Of a DNA stretch of 64,000 bases, positions 36,703-46,112 are shown one piece after another. The first letter of the stretch is position 1; each line of letters begins with the position of its first letter. The notes beneath the pieces were generated by a model that did not search any database, was not told the DNA's origin, and saw nothing but the letters and a program-made list of their open reading frames with translations. The stretch is from assembly GCF_029223885.1 (NCBI RefSeq), contig NZ_CP119409.1, positions 336,001-400,000 of the forward strand, read 5' to 3'. Both the position numbers and the translations under genes were made by a program. The stretch comes from Pararhizobium gei. GTDB lineage: Bacteria; Pseudomonadota; Alphaproteobacteria; Rhizobiales; Rhizobiaceae.

Positions 36703-37314
36703 ATGCTTTCGGTCAATCCGCCCGAAATTGGGCCCCGCCTGCAGGCCTACCGGAAGGCATTGAACCTGACATTGGCGGAGCTTGCCGCCATGTCGGGCGT
36801 ATCGCGGTCCATGTTGTCGGAAATCGAACGCGGCAATGCCAATCCGACCTATGGAACGCTCTGGCATCTGACACGGGCGTTGAAGATCGATCTCAACAGC
36901 CTTGTCAGCGGTGCCAGCGAAGAGCGTGGCGGCCCGATCATCGACCTGCAGCCGGGCAATCTGACGCCGACCATCCGCAGCGCGGACGGCAGTTGCACGC
37001 TGCAGATCCTGTCGCCGGCCAGCATGGTGTCGCTGATCGAATGGTATCTGCTGAGCTTCGAGGCCGATGGTGAATTGATCAGCGATCCGCATGGATCCGG
37101 CACGATCGAGCATCTGCATTGCACCAAGGGCGAGATCGTCGTGCGCAGTGCCGGCAATACGATGATCGTGCGCGCCGGGGAGACGGCACGCTACGCCGCT
37201 GATGTGTCCCACTCGCTGACAAGCGTCGGGAACGTCGGAGCCGGGGCGTTCCTGGTGGTCGCATCCGGGGACGTGGGGCCGAACACGCAGCGCGCACCGC
37301 TGCGGTCTAAATAA
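36703..37314 (+). CDS. XRE-cupin transcriptional regulator
   Basis: A 203-residue regulator. The N-terminal helix-turn-helix is LTLAELAAMSGVSRSMLSEIE (about 22-42). A C-terminal cupin domain (about 105-195) contains EHLHCTKGEIVVRSAGNT. It lies inside the catabolic cluster between the AhpD-like and opine-dehydrogenase-like genes, so it most likely senses the cluster substrate or a product and controls the operon. The start at 36703 has AAGGA about seven bases upstream; an ATG at 36658 that overlaps the previous stop is the alternative. Confidence 0.88.
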   Translation: MLSVNPPEIGPRLQAYRKALNLTLAELAAMSGVSRSMLSEIERGNANPTYGTLWHLTRALKIDLNSLVSGASEERGGPIIDLQPGNLTPTIRSADGSCTLQILSPASMVSLIEWYLLSFEADGELISDPHGSGTIEHLHCTKGEIVVRSAGNTMIVRAGETARYAADVSHSLTSVGNVGAGAFLVVASGDVGPNTQRAPLRSK

Positions 37315-37365
37315 TCGAGCGGCGGATACGCCGCGACTAGAGAATGAGCAGAAAAGGACGTTTTC

Positions 37366-38451
37366 ATGCGGGTAGGAATTGTCGGAGCGGGCTCGATCGC
37401 ATTCGCCACAGCGGCGCTGGCTGAACAAAATGATCACGTGGTGACCCTATGGTCGCCATCAGGCGAACGCACCAAGGGGCTGGCCGGCGGCGAGGCGCTG
37501 GTTGCGCAAGGTGCTATTCAGGGCACCTTCCACCCCGCCGTAGCCGTAAACGCCGAGGCGCTGGTGGCTGCCGCGGACGCGCTGGTCATCGCACTGCCGG
37601 CCTATGGTCATAAAACCGTCCTCGACGCGATTGCGCCCCATGTGACGTCGCTGCAGACGGTTATATTCAGCTCTCATGCTTCGTTCGGCGCGCTCTATCT
37701 GTCGCGGCTGCTTGCCCGGCGCGGCGTCGTCGCCACGATTGTTGCATGGGGTACGACCGCCGTGTCGGGCAGACAGTTGAGCCCGACCCTGGTCAATGTG
37801 AATACGGTTCGCAAACAGGTGGATATTGCAACCGTCCCGGCCTCGCGGAGCGCTTCGGGCCTTAAGATTTGCAAAGAACTGTTCGGTGATCGTTTCCTCG
37901 ATCGGGGAAGCCTGATGGCAATCGCCCTATCCAATCTTAACCCGCAGAATCATATGGGGATCGCACTCGGCAATATGACGCGCATGGAGCGTGGCGAAAG
38001 CTGGAGCCAGGGGCAGAATGTCACGCCGAATGTCGGGCGCCTTCTCGAAGATCTCGACAGGGAACGGATCGCAATCGCGACCAAGCTCGGTCTTCAGGTG
38101 CGCGACATCTTTCAGCATTTCCACCTTTCGTTTCATGTGCCGGTCAACTCGATCTCTGAGATGAACCAGGAGATGCACGAAGCCGGCAATGGTGGAACCG
38201 GTCCGGCCACAGCCGACAGCCGCTACGTGACGGAGGACGTGCCGTTCGGTCTGGTCATGACGGCCAAGATCGGACGCCTTGCGGGTTATCCCGCAGAATT
38301 GCATGAAGCCGGGATACGGATTTTCTCGTCCATGTATGGCCGGGATTTCACCGCGGAGAACGATCTTCTGACGGCTCTGGAACTGGACTCGATGTCGCTC
38401 GAGGAACTCCGCCATCTTTGCCATGACGGATTTGCCGTCGCCACCGGCTGA
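37366..38451 (+). CDS. Octopine/nopaline dehydrogenase family protein
   Basis: A 361-residue NAD(P)-dependent enzyme of the opine dehydrogenase fold. Its N-terminal Rossmann domain starts MRVGIVGAGSIAFATAALAE. A C-terminal helical domain (about 190-360) contains LSNLNPQNHMGIALGN, where the NxxxH substrate motif of the family lies. Opine dehydrogenases join an amino acid to a keto acid or run the reverse oxidation. Chromosomal copies outside tumour or nodule plasmids are of unknown substrate. AAGGA seven bases before the ATG supports the start. It is the last gene of the cluster before kbl. Confidence 0.85.
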   Translation: MRVGIVGAGSIAFATAALAEQNDHVVTLWSPSGERTKGLAGGEALVAQGAIQGTFHPAVAVNAEALVAAADALVIALPAYGHKTVLDAIAPHVTSLQTVIFSSHASFGALYLSRLLARRGVVATIVAWGTTAVSGRQLSPTLVNVNTVRKQVDIATVPASRSASGLKICKELFGDRFLDRGSLMAIALSNLNPQNHMGIALGNMTRMERGESWSQGQNVTPNVGRLLEDLDRERIAIATKLGLQVRDIFQHFHLSFHVPVNSISEMNQEMHEAGNGGTGPATADSRYVTEDVPFGLVMTAKIGRLAGYPAELHEAGIRIFSSMYGRDFTAENDLLTALELDSMSLEELRHLCHDGFAVATG

Positions 38452-38512
38452 ATGCGATCGTCGCTACAGCGATGACGCGAAAACATGAACCGCCACATAA
38501 GGCTGCCCTGCA

Positions 38513-39700
38513 ATGAGCAAAGCATTTTTGTCCCATCTTTCCCAGGAACTCGAGGGGCTGAAGTTCGCCGGGCTTTACAAGTCCGAGCGGGTGATCGTTT
38601 CCAGGCAAGCCGGCGAGATCGAGATCGCTTCCGGGGCGAAGGTCCTGAACTTCTGCGCCAACAACTATCTGGGTCTCGCCAACAATGAGGAACTTGTCGA
38701 GGCGGGCAAAAAAGCGCTCGACCGTTACGGTTACGGCATGGCGTCAGTCCGCTTCATCTGCGGTACGCAGGAGGAACACAAGCAACTCGAAGCGCGCATT
38801 TCGGGCTTTCTCGGCATGGAGGACACAATCCTTTATTCGTCCTGCTTCGATGCCAATGGCGGGCTGTTCGAGACGCTGCTCAACGACGAGGACGCGATCA
38901 TTTCCGATGCACTCAACCACGCCTCGATTATCGATGGCGTGCGCCTCTCCAAGGCCAAACGCTTCCGTTACGCCAACAACGACATGGCGGCACTGGAAGC
39001 GGAATTGAAGAAGGCGGACGGCGCGCGCTTCAAGCTGATCGCCACAGACGGCGTTTTCTCGATGGACGGCATTATCGCCAATCTGAAAGGCGTTTGTGAT
39101 CTTGCCGAAAAATATGGCGCCATGGTCATGGTCGACGACAGCCATGCCGTGGGATTTGTTGGAAAACACGGACGCGGCTCGGCCGAATATTGCGGTGTCG
39201 AGGGCCGGGTCGATATCATCACCGGCACGCTTGGCAAGGCGCTTGGCGGCGCGTCCGGCGGCTATACCTCGGGCAAACGCGAGGTCGTGGACTGGCTGCG
39301 CCAGCGGTCGCGACCCTATCTGTTTTCCAATACGCTGGCTCCGGTGATTGCCGCAGCTTCGCTGAAGGTTTTCGACCTGATCGACAACGGCGATGCCCTG
39401 CGCTCCCGTCTGGAAGACAACGCCACATTGTTTCGCACGGAAATGTCCAGGCTCGGCTTCACCTTGGCCGGCGACGGACATCCGATCATCCCGGTAATGC
39501 TCGGTGACGCTTCCGTGGCACAGGACATGGCTGCAAAGATGCTGGAAAAAGGTGTCTATGTGGTTGGTTTCGCCTTTCCCGTCGTGCCGAAGGGCCAGGC
39601 TCGCATCCGCACCCAGATGTCGGCCGCTCACAGCGAGGCAGACGTTCGCCGGGCGATTGCCGTATTCGAAGAGGTTGGACGGGAGTTGGGCGTGATTTGA
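38513..39700 (+). CDS. kbl: Glycine C-acetyltransferase (2-amino-3-ketobutyrate CoA ligase)
   Basis: Kbl splits 2-amino-3-ketobutyrate with CoA into glycine and acetyl-CoA, the second step of threonine breakdown. The 395-residue PLP enzyme has [12 protein letters not shown] (about 45), [13 protein letters not shown] (about 82), [18 protein letters not shown] (about 205) and the PLP lysine in [18 protein letters not shown] (about 243). Length is normal. It begins 61 bp after the opine-dehydrogenase-like gene and 63 bp before tdh. Confidence 0.97.
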   Translation: MSKAFLSHLSQELEGLKFAGLYKSERVIVSRQAGEIEIASGAKVLNFCANNYLGLANNEELVEAGKKALDRYGYGMASVRFICGTQEEHKQLEARISGFLGMEDTILYSSCFDANGGLFETLLNDEDAIISDALNHASIIDGVRLSKAKRFRYANNDMAALEAELKKADGARFKLIATDGVFSMDGIIANLKGVCDLAEKYGAMVMVDDSHAVGFVGKHGRGSAEYCGVEGRVDIITGTLGKALGGASGGYTSGKREVVDWLRQRSRPYLFSNTLAPVIAAASLKVFDLIDNGDALRSRLEDNATLFRTEMSRLGFTLAGDGHPIIPVMLGDASVAQDMAAKMLEKGVYVVGFAFPVVPKGQARIRTQMSAAHSEADVRRAIAVFEEVGRELGVI

Positions 39701-39763
39701 TCTTACCCGCCCCTTGAGGGGAAGGGCAGGACCGCATCGCGGGGATTCAATGAGGATGAAGCA

Positions 39764-40798
39764 ATGACCAACATGATGAAAGCCCTCGTCAAATCCCGCG
39801 CCGAGACTGGCCTGTGGATGGAGCACGTGCCGGTGCCCGAGCCGGGTCCGAACGACGTGCTGATCAGGGTGAAGAAATCGGCCATCTGCGGCACTGACGT
39901 GCATATCTGGAACTGGGACCAGTGGGCGCGGAAGACCATTCCGGTGCCCATGGTCGTCGGCCACGAATTCGTCGGCGAGATCGCGGAAATTGGCACGGCC
40001 GTTACCAAGCATCATGTCGGCGAGCGCGTTTCCGGCGAGGGCCATATCGTCTGCGGCAAGTGCCGCAACTGCCGCGCAGGCAGAGGGCATCTCTGCCGCA
40101 ATACGCTCGGTGTCGGTGTTCATCGGCCCGGTTCCTTTGGCGAGTATGTTTGCATTCCGGAATACAATGTCGTCTCCATTCCCGACGATGTGCCGGATGA
40201 AATCGCGGCAATCTTCGATCCCTTCGGCAATGCCGTGCACACGGCACTTTCTTTCGATGTCGTCGGTGAAGATGTTCTGGTCACCGGCGCGGGGCCGATC
40301 GGCATCATGGGTGCCATGGTCGCCAAGCGCTCCGGCGCGCGCAAGGTCGTCATCACCGACATTAACCCGGTGCGCCTTGCACTCGCCGAAAAACTCGGCA
40401 TCGACTATGTCGTCGATGCGTCCAGGGAAAATTTGTCTGATGTGATGAAACGCATCGGCATGACCGAAGGCTTCGATGTCGGGCTCGAGATGTCCGGTGC
40501 AGCACCTGCCTTCCGCGACATGATCGACAAGATGAACAATGGCGGCAAGATCGCCATTCTCGGTATCGCCCCCACAGGGTTCGAGATCGACTGGAACAAG
40601 GTCATCTTCAAGATGCTGAACCTGAAGGGCATCTACGGCCGGGAAATGTTCGAGACCTGGTACAAGATGATCGCATTTGTCCAGGGCGGGCTCGACCTGT
40701 CGCCGCTCATCACCCATCGCATTGGCATCGACGATTTCCGCGACGGTTTCGAGGCCATGAGATCCGGCAATTCCGGCAAGGTGGTCATGGACTGGTGA
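39764..40798 (+). CDS. tdh: L-threonine 3-dehydrogenase
   Basis: Tdh oxidises threonine to 2-amino-3-ketobutyrate with NAD, feeding Kbl. The 344-residue zinc alcohol dehydrogenase-type enzyme has the catalytic zinc ligands in [13 protein letters not shown] and VGHEFVGEI. The structural zinc cluster is [15 protein letters not shown] and the NAD motif [11 protein letters not shown] (about 175). Two ATGs (39764, 39773) are in frame; the first follows GAGGATGAAGC. The kbl-tdh order is standard. Confidence 0.97.
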   Translation: MTNMMKALVKSRAETGLWMEHVPVPEPGPNDVLIRVKKSAICGTDVHIWNWDQWARKTIPVPMVVGHEFVGEIAEIGTAVTKHHVGERVSGEGHIVCGKCRNCRAGRGHLCRNTLGVGVHRPGSFGEYVCIPEYNVVSIPDDVPDEIAAIFDPFGNAVHTALSFDVVGEDVLVTGAGPIGIMGAMVAKRSGARKVVITDINPVRLALAEKLGIDYVVDASRENLSDVMKRIGMTEGFDVGLEMSGAAPAFRDMIDKMNNGGKIAILGIAPTGFEIDWNKVIFKMLNLKGIYGREMFETWYKMIAFVQGGLDLSPLITHRIGIDDFRDGFEAMRSGNSGKVVMDW

Positions 40799-40898
40799 GC
40801 CATAAGGGCCTGTTGGGTCGAAATCGGGGACAATGCGGCGCAAGCGACGGTGTCAACGCAATGCAGGTCGAAACTTTCCAGTTAGGGCAATGCAAGCA

Positions 40899-42221
40899 AT
40901 GAACACTCTTCCGTCTGCGGAGCCGCGGGAAAACTGGAACTGGCGGATGCTCGCCCTGGCTCTTCCGATCATTCTGGCCAATCTGGCGCAACCCCTCTTG
41001 TCGCTGGTTGACACAATGGTGGCTGGACACCTGCCTGATGCGTCCTATCTCGGTGGCGTCGCGCTCGGTGGCGTGCTGTTCAATTTTCTGTTCTGGAGTT
41101 TCAGCTTCCTGAGAATGGCCACGACCGGTCTGGTCTCCCAAGCCTGGGGAGCCAACGATGCGGCGCTCATGCGCATGCATCTGTTCAGGGCACTTCTCAT
41201 TGCCGCCGCCGGCGGGTGGACCATCATTGTCCTGCAGAAGCCGATTATCCACATTGGTCTGGGATTTCTCGGCGGCAGCAGCGCAGTCTTTGAAAGTGCC
41301 TCGGCTTACGCACTCGCCCGGATTTGGTCCGCCCCTGCCGCCCTTGGAAATTTCGTCCTGCTCGGCTATCTCCTGGGGTGCCAACGCGTGATGATTTCGC
41401 TCGCATTGCAGGTCGCGTTAAACGGGATCAACCTCGCCGCCACGTTGACGCTGGTCTTCGTCTTTGACTGGGGTGTCGCGGGCATCGGGGCAGGCACCGC
41501 CCTGGCGGAGTGGGCCGCCCTTGTCCTCGGGCTCCTCGTTGTCCGGCCGTGGGGTTCACGTCCTCAGGTTGTGTTGCGGGACCTGTTCGACAGGCTCGCA
41601 TTCCAGCGATTGATCGCGGTCAACCGCGACATATTTCTTCGCAGTCTCTTTCTGTTGATCTGCTTTGCCTGGTTCGCCCGCACCGGTGCGGCGGAAGGCG
41701 ATGTCATTCTGGCGGCCAATGCCGTTCTTCTCAATCTCCACGGCATCGCTTCATACGGGCTTGATGGCTTTGCCCATGCCACGGAAACGCTCGTCGGCTC
41801 GGTCATCGGCGCACGACGCAAGCAGGCCCTTGCTCGTGTGATCAAAGCCGCCTTTCTATGGTCGGGCCTGGTCGCGCTTCTGTTTTCGCTTTCCTATGCT
41901 CTCGCCGGCCCGTCGATCATCGAGGCCCTGACCAACCAGGAGGATGTGCGTGCGGCTGCCATCGCATTCCTTCCTTACCTCGTCGCATTGCCGCTGGTCT
42001 CGGTAACCGGCTACATGCTCGATGGGATATTCATCGGCGCAATGCGCACCCGCGAATTGCGCAACAGCATGTTTATTTCCACCATCGTTTTCCTTGTGGC
42101 CGCCTATCTGCTGCAGCAGGTCTGGAGCAATCACGGATTATGGATCTCGATGTTGTTTCTCATGATCGCCCGTGCCGCGACATTGGGCTTCAATCTTAAA
42201 CGCATATTCCAAAGCCTGTAG
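40899..42221 (+). CDS. MATE family efflux transporter (DinF-like)
   Basis: A 440-residue membrane protein with twelve predicted helices in two six-helix halves. The MATE opening PIILANLAQPLLSLVDTMVAG (about 24-44) and MATTGLVSQAWGANDAA (about 88) are typical, and LDGFAHATETLVGSVIGARR marks the second half. It resembles the DinF branch, sodium- or proton-driven drug/metabolite exporters. The ATG at 40899 is preferred over 40833 and 40890 by spacing from AGGG. It stands 100 bp after tdh. Confidence 0.88.
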   Translation: MNTLPSAEPRENWNWRMLALALPIILANLAQPLLSLVDTMVAGHLPDASYLGGVALGGVLFNFLFWSFSFLRMATTGLVSQAWGANDAALMRMHLFRALLIAAAGGWTIIVLQKPIIHIGLGFLGGSSAVFESASAYALARIWSAPAALGNFVLLGYLLGCQRVMISLALQVALNGINLAATLTLVFVFDWGVAGIGAGTALAEWAALVLGLLVVRPWGSRPQVVLRDLFDRLAFQRLIAVNRDIFLRSLFLLICFAWFARTGAAEGDVILAANAVLLNLHGIASYGLDGFAHATETLVGSVIGARRKQALARVIKAAFLWSGLVALLFSLSYALAGPSIIEALTNQEDVRAAAIAFLPYLVALPLVSVTGYMLDGIFIGAMRTRELRNSMFISTIVFLVAAYLLQQVWSNHGLWISMLFLMIARAATLGFNLKRIFQSL

Positions 42222-42299
42222 GCGAATTTGAAAGCGCTGCGGCTGCCATCGCGCGGCTGGATTTTATTTCGATTATGCCGTTATCGGTCAGGCCATCTG

Positions 42300-43301
42300 C
42301 TATTTGGCCAGCCGGTCGCCTTTTAGCGTGAGAACAACCACAACGCCTTCCTTGGACCATTCATAGGAAATTGTCCCTCCGAGCTGGCCGGATACGCTTC
42401 GCTTCAGCAGCTTGCTTCCATACCCCTTCGCGCTATCGGGAGTTTCGACCGGAGGCCCGCCGCGTTCGGTCCAGGTCAGTGTGACATCGCCATCTTCCGT
42501 AATGCCTGAGAGATCGAGAATTCCGGTATCAACGGAAAGCGCGCCATATTTCAAGGAGTTCGTCGCCAGTTCGTGGAAAATCAAAGACAAGGCTGTTGCA
42601 GCCAATTCCCCCACGCCCATGCGCGGGACGGCAACACGTATCCGCCCCTTGAATGCCCCCAGGTCTTCGTAAGGCGACAGCAAAACGGACAGAAGATCGC
42701 CCAAAAGCGCTGCATGCCCCTGGCTTCCCGGAAGCGGACGGACCATGTCGTGAGCGCGGCCAAGTGCGGCCAACCGCCCGGTCAGTTCCTGCGCCATTTC
42801 CTTGGCCGTCGTCGTGGATTGTGAGGTGATATTTGTCAGGCCCATAGCGATGGCGAGCAGATTTTTGACCCGATGGCTCATTTCTCCGGCCAGCAGTTCA
42901 TTACCTTCTTCAGCCTGCTTGCGCCCGGTAACGTCCAGAAACACACCGAACATCTGCCCGTCGTGCAGGGCCGCGTCGTCGCCAAGACCCCGCGCCGAAA
43001 TCCATCGGATGTCTTCTCCAACGAGAATACGGAAGTCGATCTCGTAAGATCCGACAATGCCGCGCGTTGCGGTGAAGGCGGCGCGGACCCGATCCCTGTC
43101 GGCCGGGTGAATATGGGCCGAGAGATCCTCGAATTTTACCTCACCCTTTTTGACGAGCCCCCAAAGCTTGAAGGCCTGCTCGTCCATCGCGAAACGATCG
43201 CTCGTGACGTTCCAAGACCAGAGAGCCACGCCGGCAGCATGGATGGCGCGACGCAAGTTTTCCGGCTTCCAAAGGGGATGGCGAGGGTCGCTGAAGGGCA
43301 T
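42300..43301 (-). CDS. Soluble PAS-HWE histidine kinase
   Basis: A 333-residue cytoplasmic sensor kinase. A PAS domain spans about residues 15-130 (WSWNVTSDRFAMDE, FEDLSAHIHPADRDRVR, GVFLDVTGRKQAEE). The HWE core has the H box EMSHRVKNLLA (about 140), the N box LATNSLKYGAL (about 245) and the WE motif LTWTERGG (about 277). No response regulator is nearby. HWE kinases with PAS domains often sense light, oxygen or stress in rhizobia; the signal here is not evident. Confidence 0.9.
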   Translation of the reverse strand: MPFSDPRHPLWKPENLRRAIHAAGVALWSWNVTSDRFAMDEQAFKLWGLVKKGEVKFEDLSAHIHPADRDRVRAAFTATRGIVGSYEIDFRILVGEDIRWISARGLGDDAALHDGQMFGVFLDVTGRKQAEEGNELLAGEMSHRVKNLLAIAMGLTNITSQSTTTAKEMAQELTGRLAALGRAHDMVRPLPGSQGHAALLGDLLSVLLSPYEDLGAFKGRIRVAVPRMGVGELAATALSLIFHELATNSLKYGALSVDTGILDLSGITEDGDVTLTWTERGGPPVETPDSAKGYGSKLLKRSVSGQLGGTISYEWSKEGVVVVLTLKGDRLAK

Positions 43302-43573
43302 CGATGCATCTTTCCAAAATCACGTCTACAGGGCAAGTTTCTATCGCGACAATTCCAATTTCTGCGTGTTTAAATTCGCAGAATTTCACATCACGGGAAA
43401 GTCATTGGCTGTAGGCAGGCTGTTTGGAATGCGCAAAAACATGCCATAACCTTGTCTCCGTAGAGGCAAGAAAATGCAAGCGCTCAATGGGCAGTGTCTC
43501 GAAATTTTAATGTGCCGAACGCATGCCGTCCAACGGGGGCGCAACGTTTCTCGGAGCTGGAAGCCCGACGCTA

Positions 43574-43691
43574 GCAGGCCGGATAGACGATCAGCGTTCC
43601 ACCGCGTGATGAGGCCGGCAAAAAACGCGTGGAGGGCGATGATCAAAGCCAGCCTGTCTGCCATGGAACACTGATCGTCTATCCGGCCTGC
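43574..43691. repeat. 118-bp element with 28-bp terminal inverted repeats
   Basis: The left arm (43574-43601, starting GCAGGCCGGATAGACGATCA) and the right arm (43664-43691, ending GTCTATCCGGCCTGC) are complementary at 27 of 28 positions, around a 62-bp centre. It resembles a miniature inverted-repeat element or a long hairpin RNA. Confidence 0.75.
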
Positions 43692-43692
43692 C

Positions 43693-43732
43693 CGGTGTCG
43701 CGGTGACTGTAAAAAATGTCACCGCGACACCG
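43693..43732. repeat. Perfect 15-bp inverted repeat downstream of the methyltransferase
   Basis: CGGTGTCGCGGTGAC (43693-43707) and GTCACCGCGACACCG (43718-43732) pair exactly across a ten-base A-rich loop. It lies 28 bp after the stop of the minus-strand methyltransferase gene and touches the 118-bp element. It may serve as that gene's transcription end, though it has no trailing T-run. Confidence 0.75.
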
Positions 43733-43760
43733 CATATCGGCCGCTTGATTGCTTCTTGAA

Positions 43761-44810
43761 TTACAGCCGTGCCTCCAGCACCATGTTGAACGGAGTTTCG
43801 GCCGACCGCCGGACATTCTGGAAGCCACCCTCGTTCAGGACCTGTGACAGCCTGACTTGGCCAGCCTGTGCCCCGAGTGCGGCGCCCACCTCCTGGCTCA
43901 AGGATGCGGGAACGCAAGTATTGGCCGAAGCTGCATAGAAAATACGGCCGATCGGGTTCAAATTGTCTGCGAGGCTGTCGCCGGCCATCGGCTCGACCAG
44001 CATCAGCGTGCCCTCCGGCTTCAGCGCCTTTGCAACATGACGGACCGCCCCGACCGGGTCGCCCATGTCATGCAGGGCGTCGAACATGGTGACAAGGTCG
44101 AACCCGGTCCCGGCGAAGTCCTTCGCCCCAGCCGTTTCGAACCGGACATTGTTCAATTGTTTGGCGTGCTGTGCTGCATGCTCGATCGAAGGAGCATGGA
44201 AGTCGATGCCGAGGAACTGTGATCTGGGAAACGCCTCGGCCATGATGATCGTCGATGATCCAAACCCGCACCCAATATCCGCCACCAGCGCACCGCGCTC
44301 CAGTTTCTCGATGATGCCATCCAGCGACGGGAGCCAATTGGCAACGAGATTGGACTTGTAGCCCGGCCGGAAGAAACGGTCGGTACCACAGAACATGCAG
44401 GTGCAGCGATCCGCCCAGGAGACGCCGCCGCCGTGGCGGAATGCATGAGCCAGCTTGCGGCGATCCGCGTAGACGGCATCCAGCGCCTGGAAACCGCCGA
44501 TCATGTTGACCGGGCTCTCGTCGATCGCGAAGACCGCTGCCTGTTCGGCAGACAGTTCGAACCTGTCCGCGGCAACGTTGTAGTCAACAAAGCCGGACGC
44601 GGCCTGAGCGGAAAGCCACTCCCGGACATATCGCTCCTTTGTATCCGTCAGTGTCGCAAGCTCGGTCGGCGAGACAGGACCCTTGCCTGCCATCGCCCGG
44701 TAGAGGCCAAGCTCATCTCCAAGCGTTACGAGAGCAGCGTTCTGGGCCGCGCCGAGCTCATTCACCATGACGCCCAGCAGGGCATGCAATTTGTTGGTAT
44801 CGATTTCCAT
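43761..44810 (-). CDS. SAM-dependent methyltransferase with N-terminal winged helix
   Basis: A 349-residue protein. Residues about 20-90 form a winged-helix dimerisation region (LGLYRAMAGKGPVSPTELATL). The C-terminal methyltransferase domain has motif I VADIGCGFGSSTIIMAE (about 176) and LVTMFDALHDMGDP (about 240). The layout matches the Rv2258c-like class of small-molecule methyltransferases. A CTCMFCG cysteine stretch near 138 is notable. It is divergent from a GlxA-like regulator 85 bp away, which probably controls it. Substrate unknown. Confidence 0.82.
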   Translation of the reverse strand: MEIDTNKLHALLGVMVNELGAAQNAALVTLGDELGLYRAMAGKGPVSPTELATLTDTKERYVREWLSAQAASGFVDYNVAADRFELSAEQAAVFAIDESPVNMIGGFQALDAVYADRRKLAHAFRHGGGVSWADRCTCMFCGTDRFFRPGYKSNLVANWLPSLDGIIEKLERGALVADIGCGFGSSTIIMAEAFPRSQFLGIDFHAPSIEHAAQHAKQLNNVRFETAGAKDFAGTGFDLVTMFDALHDMGDPVGAVRHVAKALKPEGTLMLVEPMAGDSLADNLNPIGRIFYAASANTCVPASLSQEVGAALGAQAGQVRLSQVLNEGGFQNVRRSAETPFNMVLEARL

Positions 44811-44895
44811 TGGGTGTCGCCCTGTTTCGGGGCTGCGGAATGCCGCCCGGTTGCAAGGGTTTTAGGCATTGCGTAGCGCGTGCGGCAGAGGCAGA

Positions 44896-45984
44896 ATGGC
44901 CGCTATGAAGCCGATCCAGCCAGCTTCTTTGACTGAGAAGCGACCCTTGCAGGTGAGCATCGTCGCGTTTGCGGAATGCGACCCGTCCATCATGTACGGT
45001 ATTTTCGATACGCTCTGGATCGCTGGTGCGCACTGGAAAAGCAATTCGAACGAGCCGACGAGTGAGGTTCTGTTTGCTCCGCGCCTTATTGCGGCAAATC
45101 CCGGCCCCCTGACCCTGATCACCGGCGTGACCATCCTGCCGCAGGCGACCATCGATGAGGTTGAACAGACCGACTACGTGCTCGTTCCCAATGTGGTCGT
45201 CGATACGCCGGAGACAATCGCAGCGCTGGACCGTAAGCTTCTTGAATGGATCGTCAGGATGCACCGGAAAGGCGCGCGATTGCTTGCTGCCTGTGGAGGT
45301 TCGATCGTGTTGGCAGAGGCGGGACTTCTGGATGGGCAGTCGGCGACCACCCATTGGCTGTATGCAAGCCTGTTCCGAAATCGCTACCCCCGGGTAGACC
45401 TTCGGGAGGAGCGCATCCTGGTTCAGAGTGGCCCTGGACATTCCATCGTCTGTTCGGGCGGCGCTTCATCGTGGCAGGATCTGACGCTCTTTCTGATTGC
45501 CCGGCATGCCGGAACGGCGGAGGCGATCCGCATCTCCAAGCTCTTCCTGTATCAGTGGCATCGTGACGGGCAACTTCCCTATGCGTCCATGATTGCCAAT
45601 GTCGGTCATGGAGATATGATTATCGAAAAGTGCCAGGAATACGTTCCGGACCACTATCAATCGAGAGATATTCTTTCACAATTGCTACGGCTTTCCGGCC
45701 TTCCCAAGCGGTCGTTCGATCGGCGCTTCAAGAAAGCGACCGGCTATTCTCCGCTCGAATATGTCCAGTGGCTGAGAGTGGAGGAGGCAAAGCAAATGCT
45801 GGAGCTTGACGAGAGGCCGATCGAGGATATCGCATTTGATGTGGGCTATTCCGACCTTGCCTCATTCCGCCGCCTGTTCCGCAAAATTGCCGGCTTGACG
45901 CCAGGCGAATATCGCCGACGCTTCCGCCTGCCTGAGAATGTGGAAGCCGCCCTTCGGGCAGCCTCGGCCGAGGAACTTGCATAA
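44896..45984 (+). CDS. GlxA-type AraC-family regulator with DJ-1/PfpI domain
   Basis: A 362-residue regulator. The N-terminal part (about 20-205) is a class I amidotransferase-like sensor domain with GARLLAACGGSIVLAEAGLL. Two AraC helix-turn-helix units are at the C-terminus (about 250-345, with DIAFDVGYSDLASFRRLFRK). This is the GlxA architecture, whose members sense nitrogenous compounds or quaternary amines. The ATG at 44896 follows GAGG; upstream starts from 44869 and a downstream ATG at 44905 are possible. It is divergent from the methyltransferase. Confidence 0.88.
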   Translation: MAAMKPIQPASLTEKRPLQVSIVAFAECDPSIMYGIFDTLWIAGAHWKSNSNEPTSEVLFAPRLIAANPGPLTLITGVTILPQATIDEVEQTDYVLVPNVVVDTPETIAALDRKLLEWIVRMHRKGARLLAACGGSIVLAEAGLLDGQSATTHWLYASLFRNRYPRVDLREERILVQSGPGHSIVCSGGASSWQDLTLFLIARHAGTAEAIRISKLFLYQWHRDGQLPYASMIANVGHGDMIIEKCQEYVPDHYQSRDILSQLLRLSGLPKRSFDRRFKKATGYSPLEYVQWLRVEEAKQMLELDERPIEDIAFDVGYSDLASFRRLFRKIAGLTPGEYRRRFRLPENVEAALRAASAEELA

Positions 45985-46071
45985 CCCCCAATGATGGATT
46001 TTGGAGACGTGCCGGCTGCGCTTTTCATCAGCTGGAGAGAAGCGAAAGGGAGATCCTGCCGTCGAGGGATG

Positions 46072-46105
46072 CAAAGACCGGCCGCTTCTCTGCGGCCGGT
46101 CTTTG
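46072..46105. terminator. Bidirectional terminator between regulator and RTX gene
   Basis: CAAAGACCGGCCGC (46072-46085) and GCGGCCGGTCTTTG (46092-46105) form a perfect 14-bp stem with a six-base loop. It lies between the convergent ends of the AraC-type regulator and the large RTX gene. The TCTTTG end gives a short T-rich side in both directions. Confidence 0.75.
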
Positions 46106-46112
46106 TGATTGC

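Larger units (their letters stand above)
43302..43760. other. Intergenic region carrying two inverted repeats
   Basis: No gene is supported in these 459 bp. The right half contains a 28-bp inverted repeat pair and a second 15-bp inverted repeat, each listed separately. The left half (43302-43560) shows only the upstream region of the PAS-HWE kinase. Confidence 0.6.

Noticed and set aside
38744..40843. A 699-codon open frame antisense to kbl and tdh
   Set aside because: It spans two well-identified genes on the opposite strand and has His/Asp/Val-rich composition typical of antisense frames in high-GC DNA.
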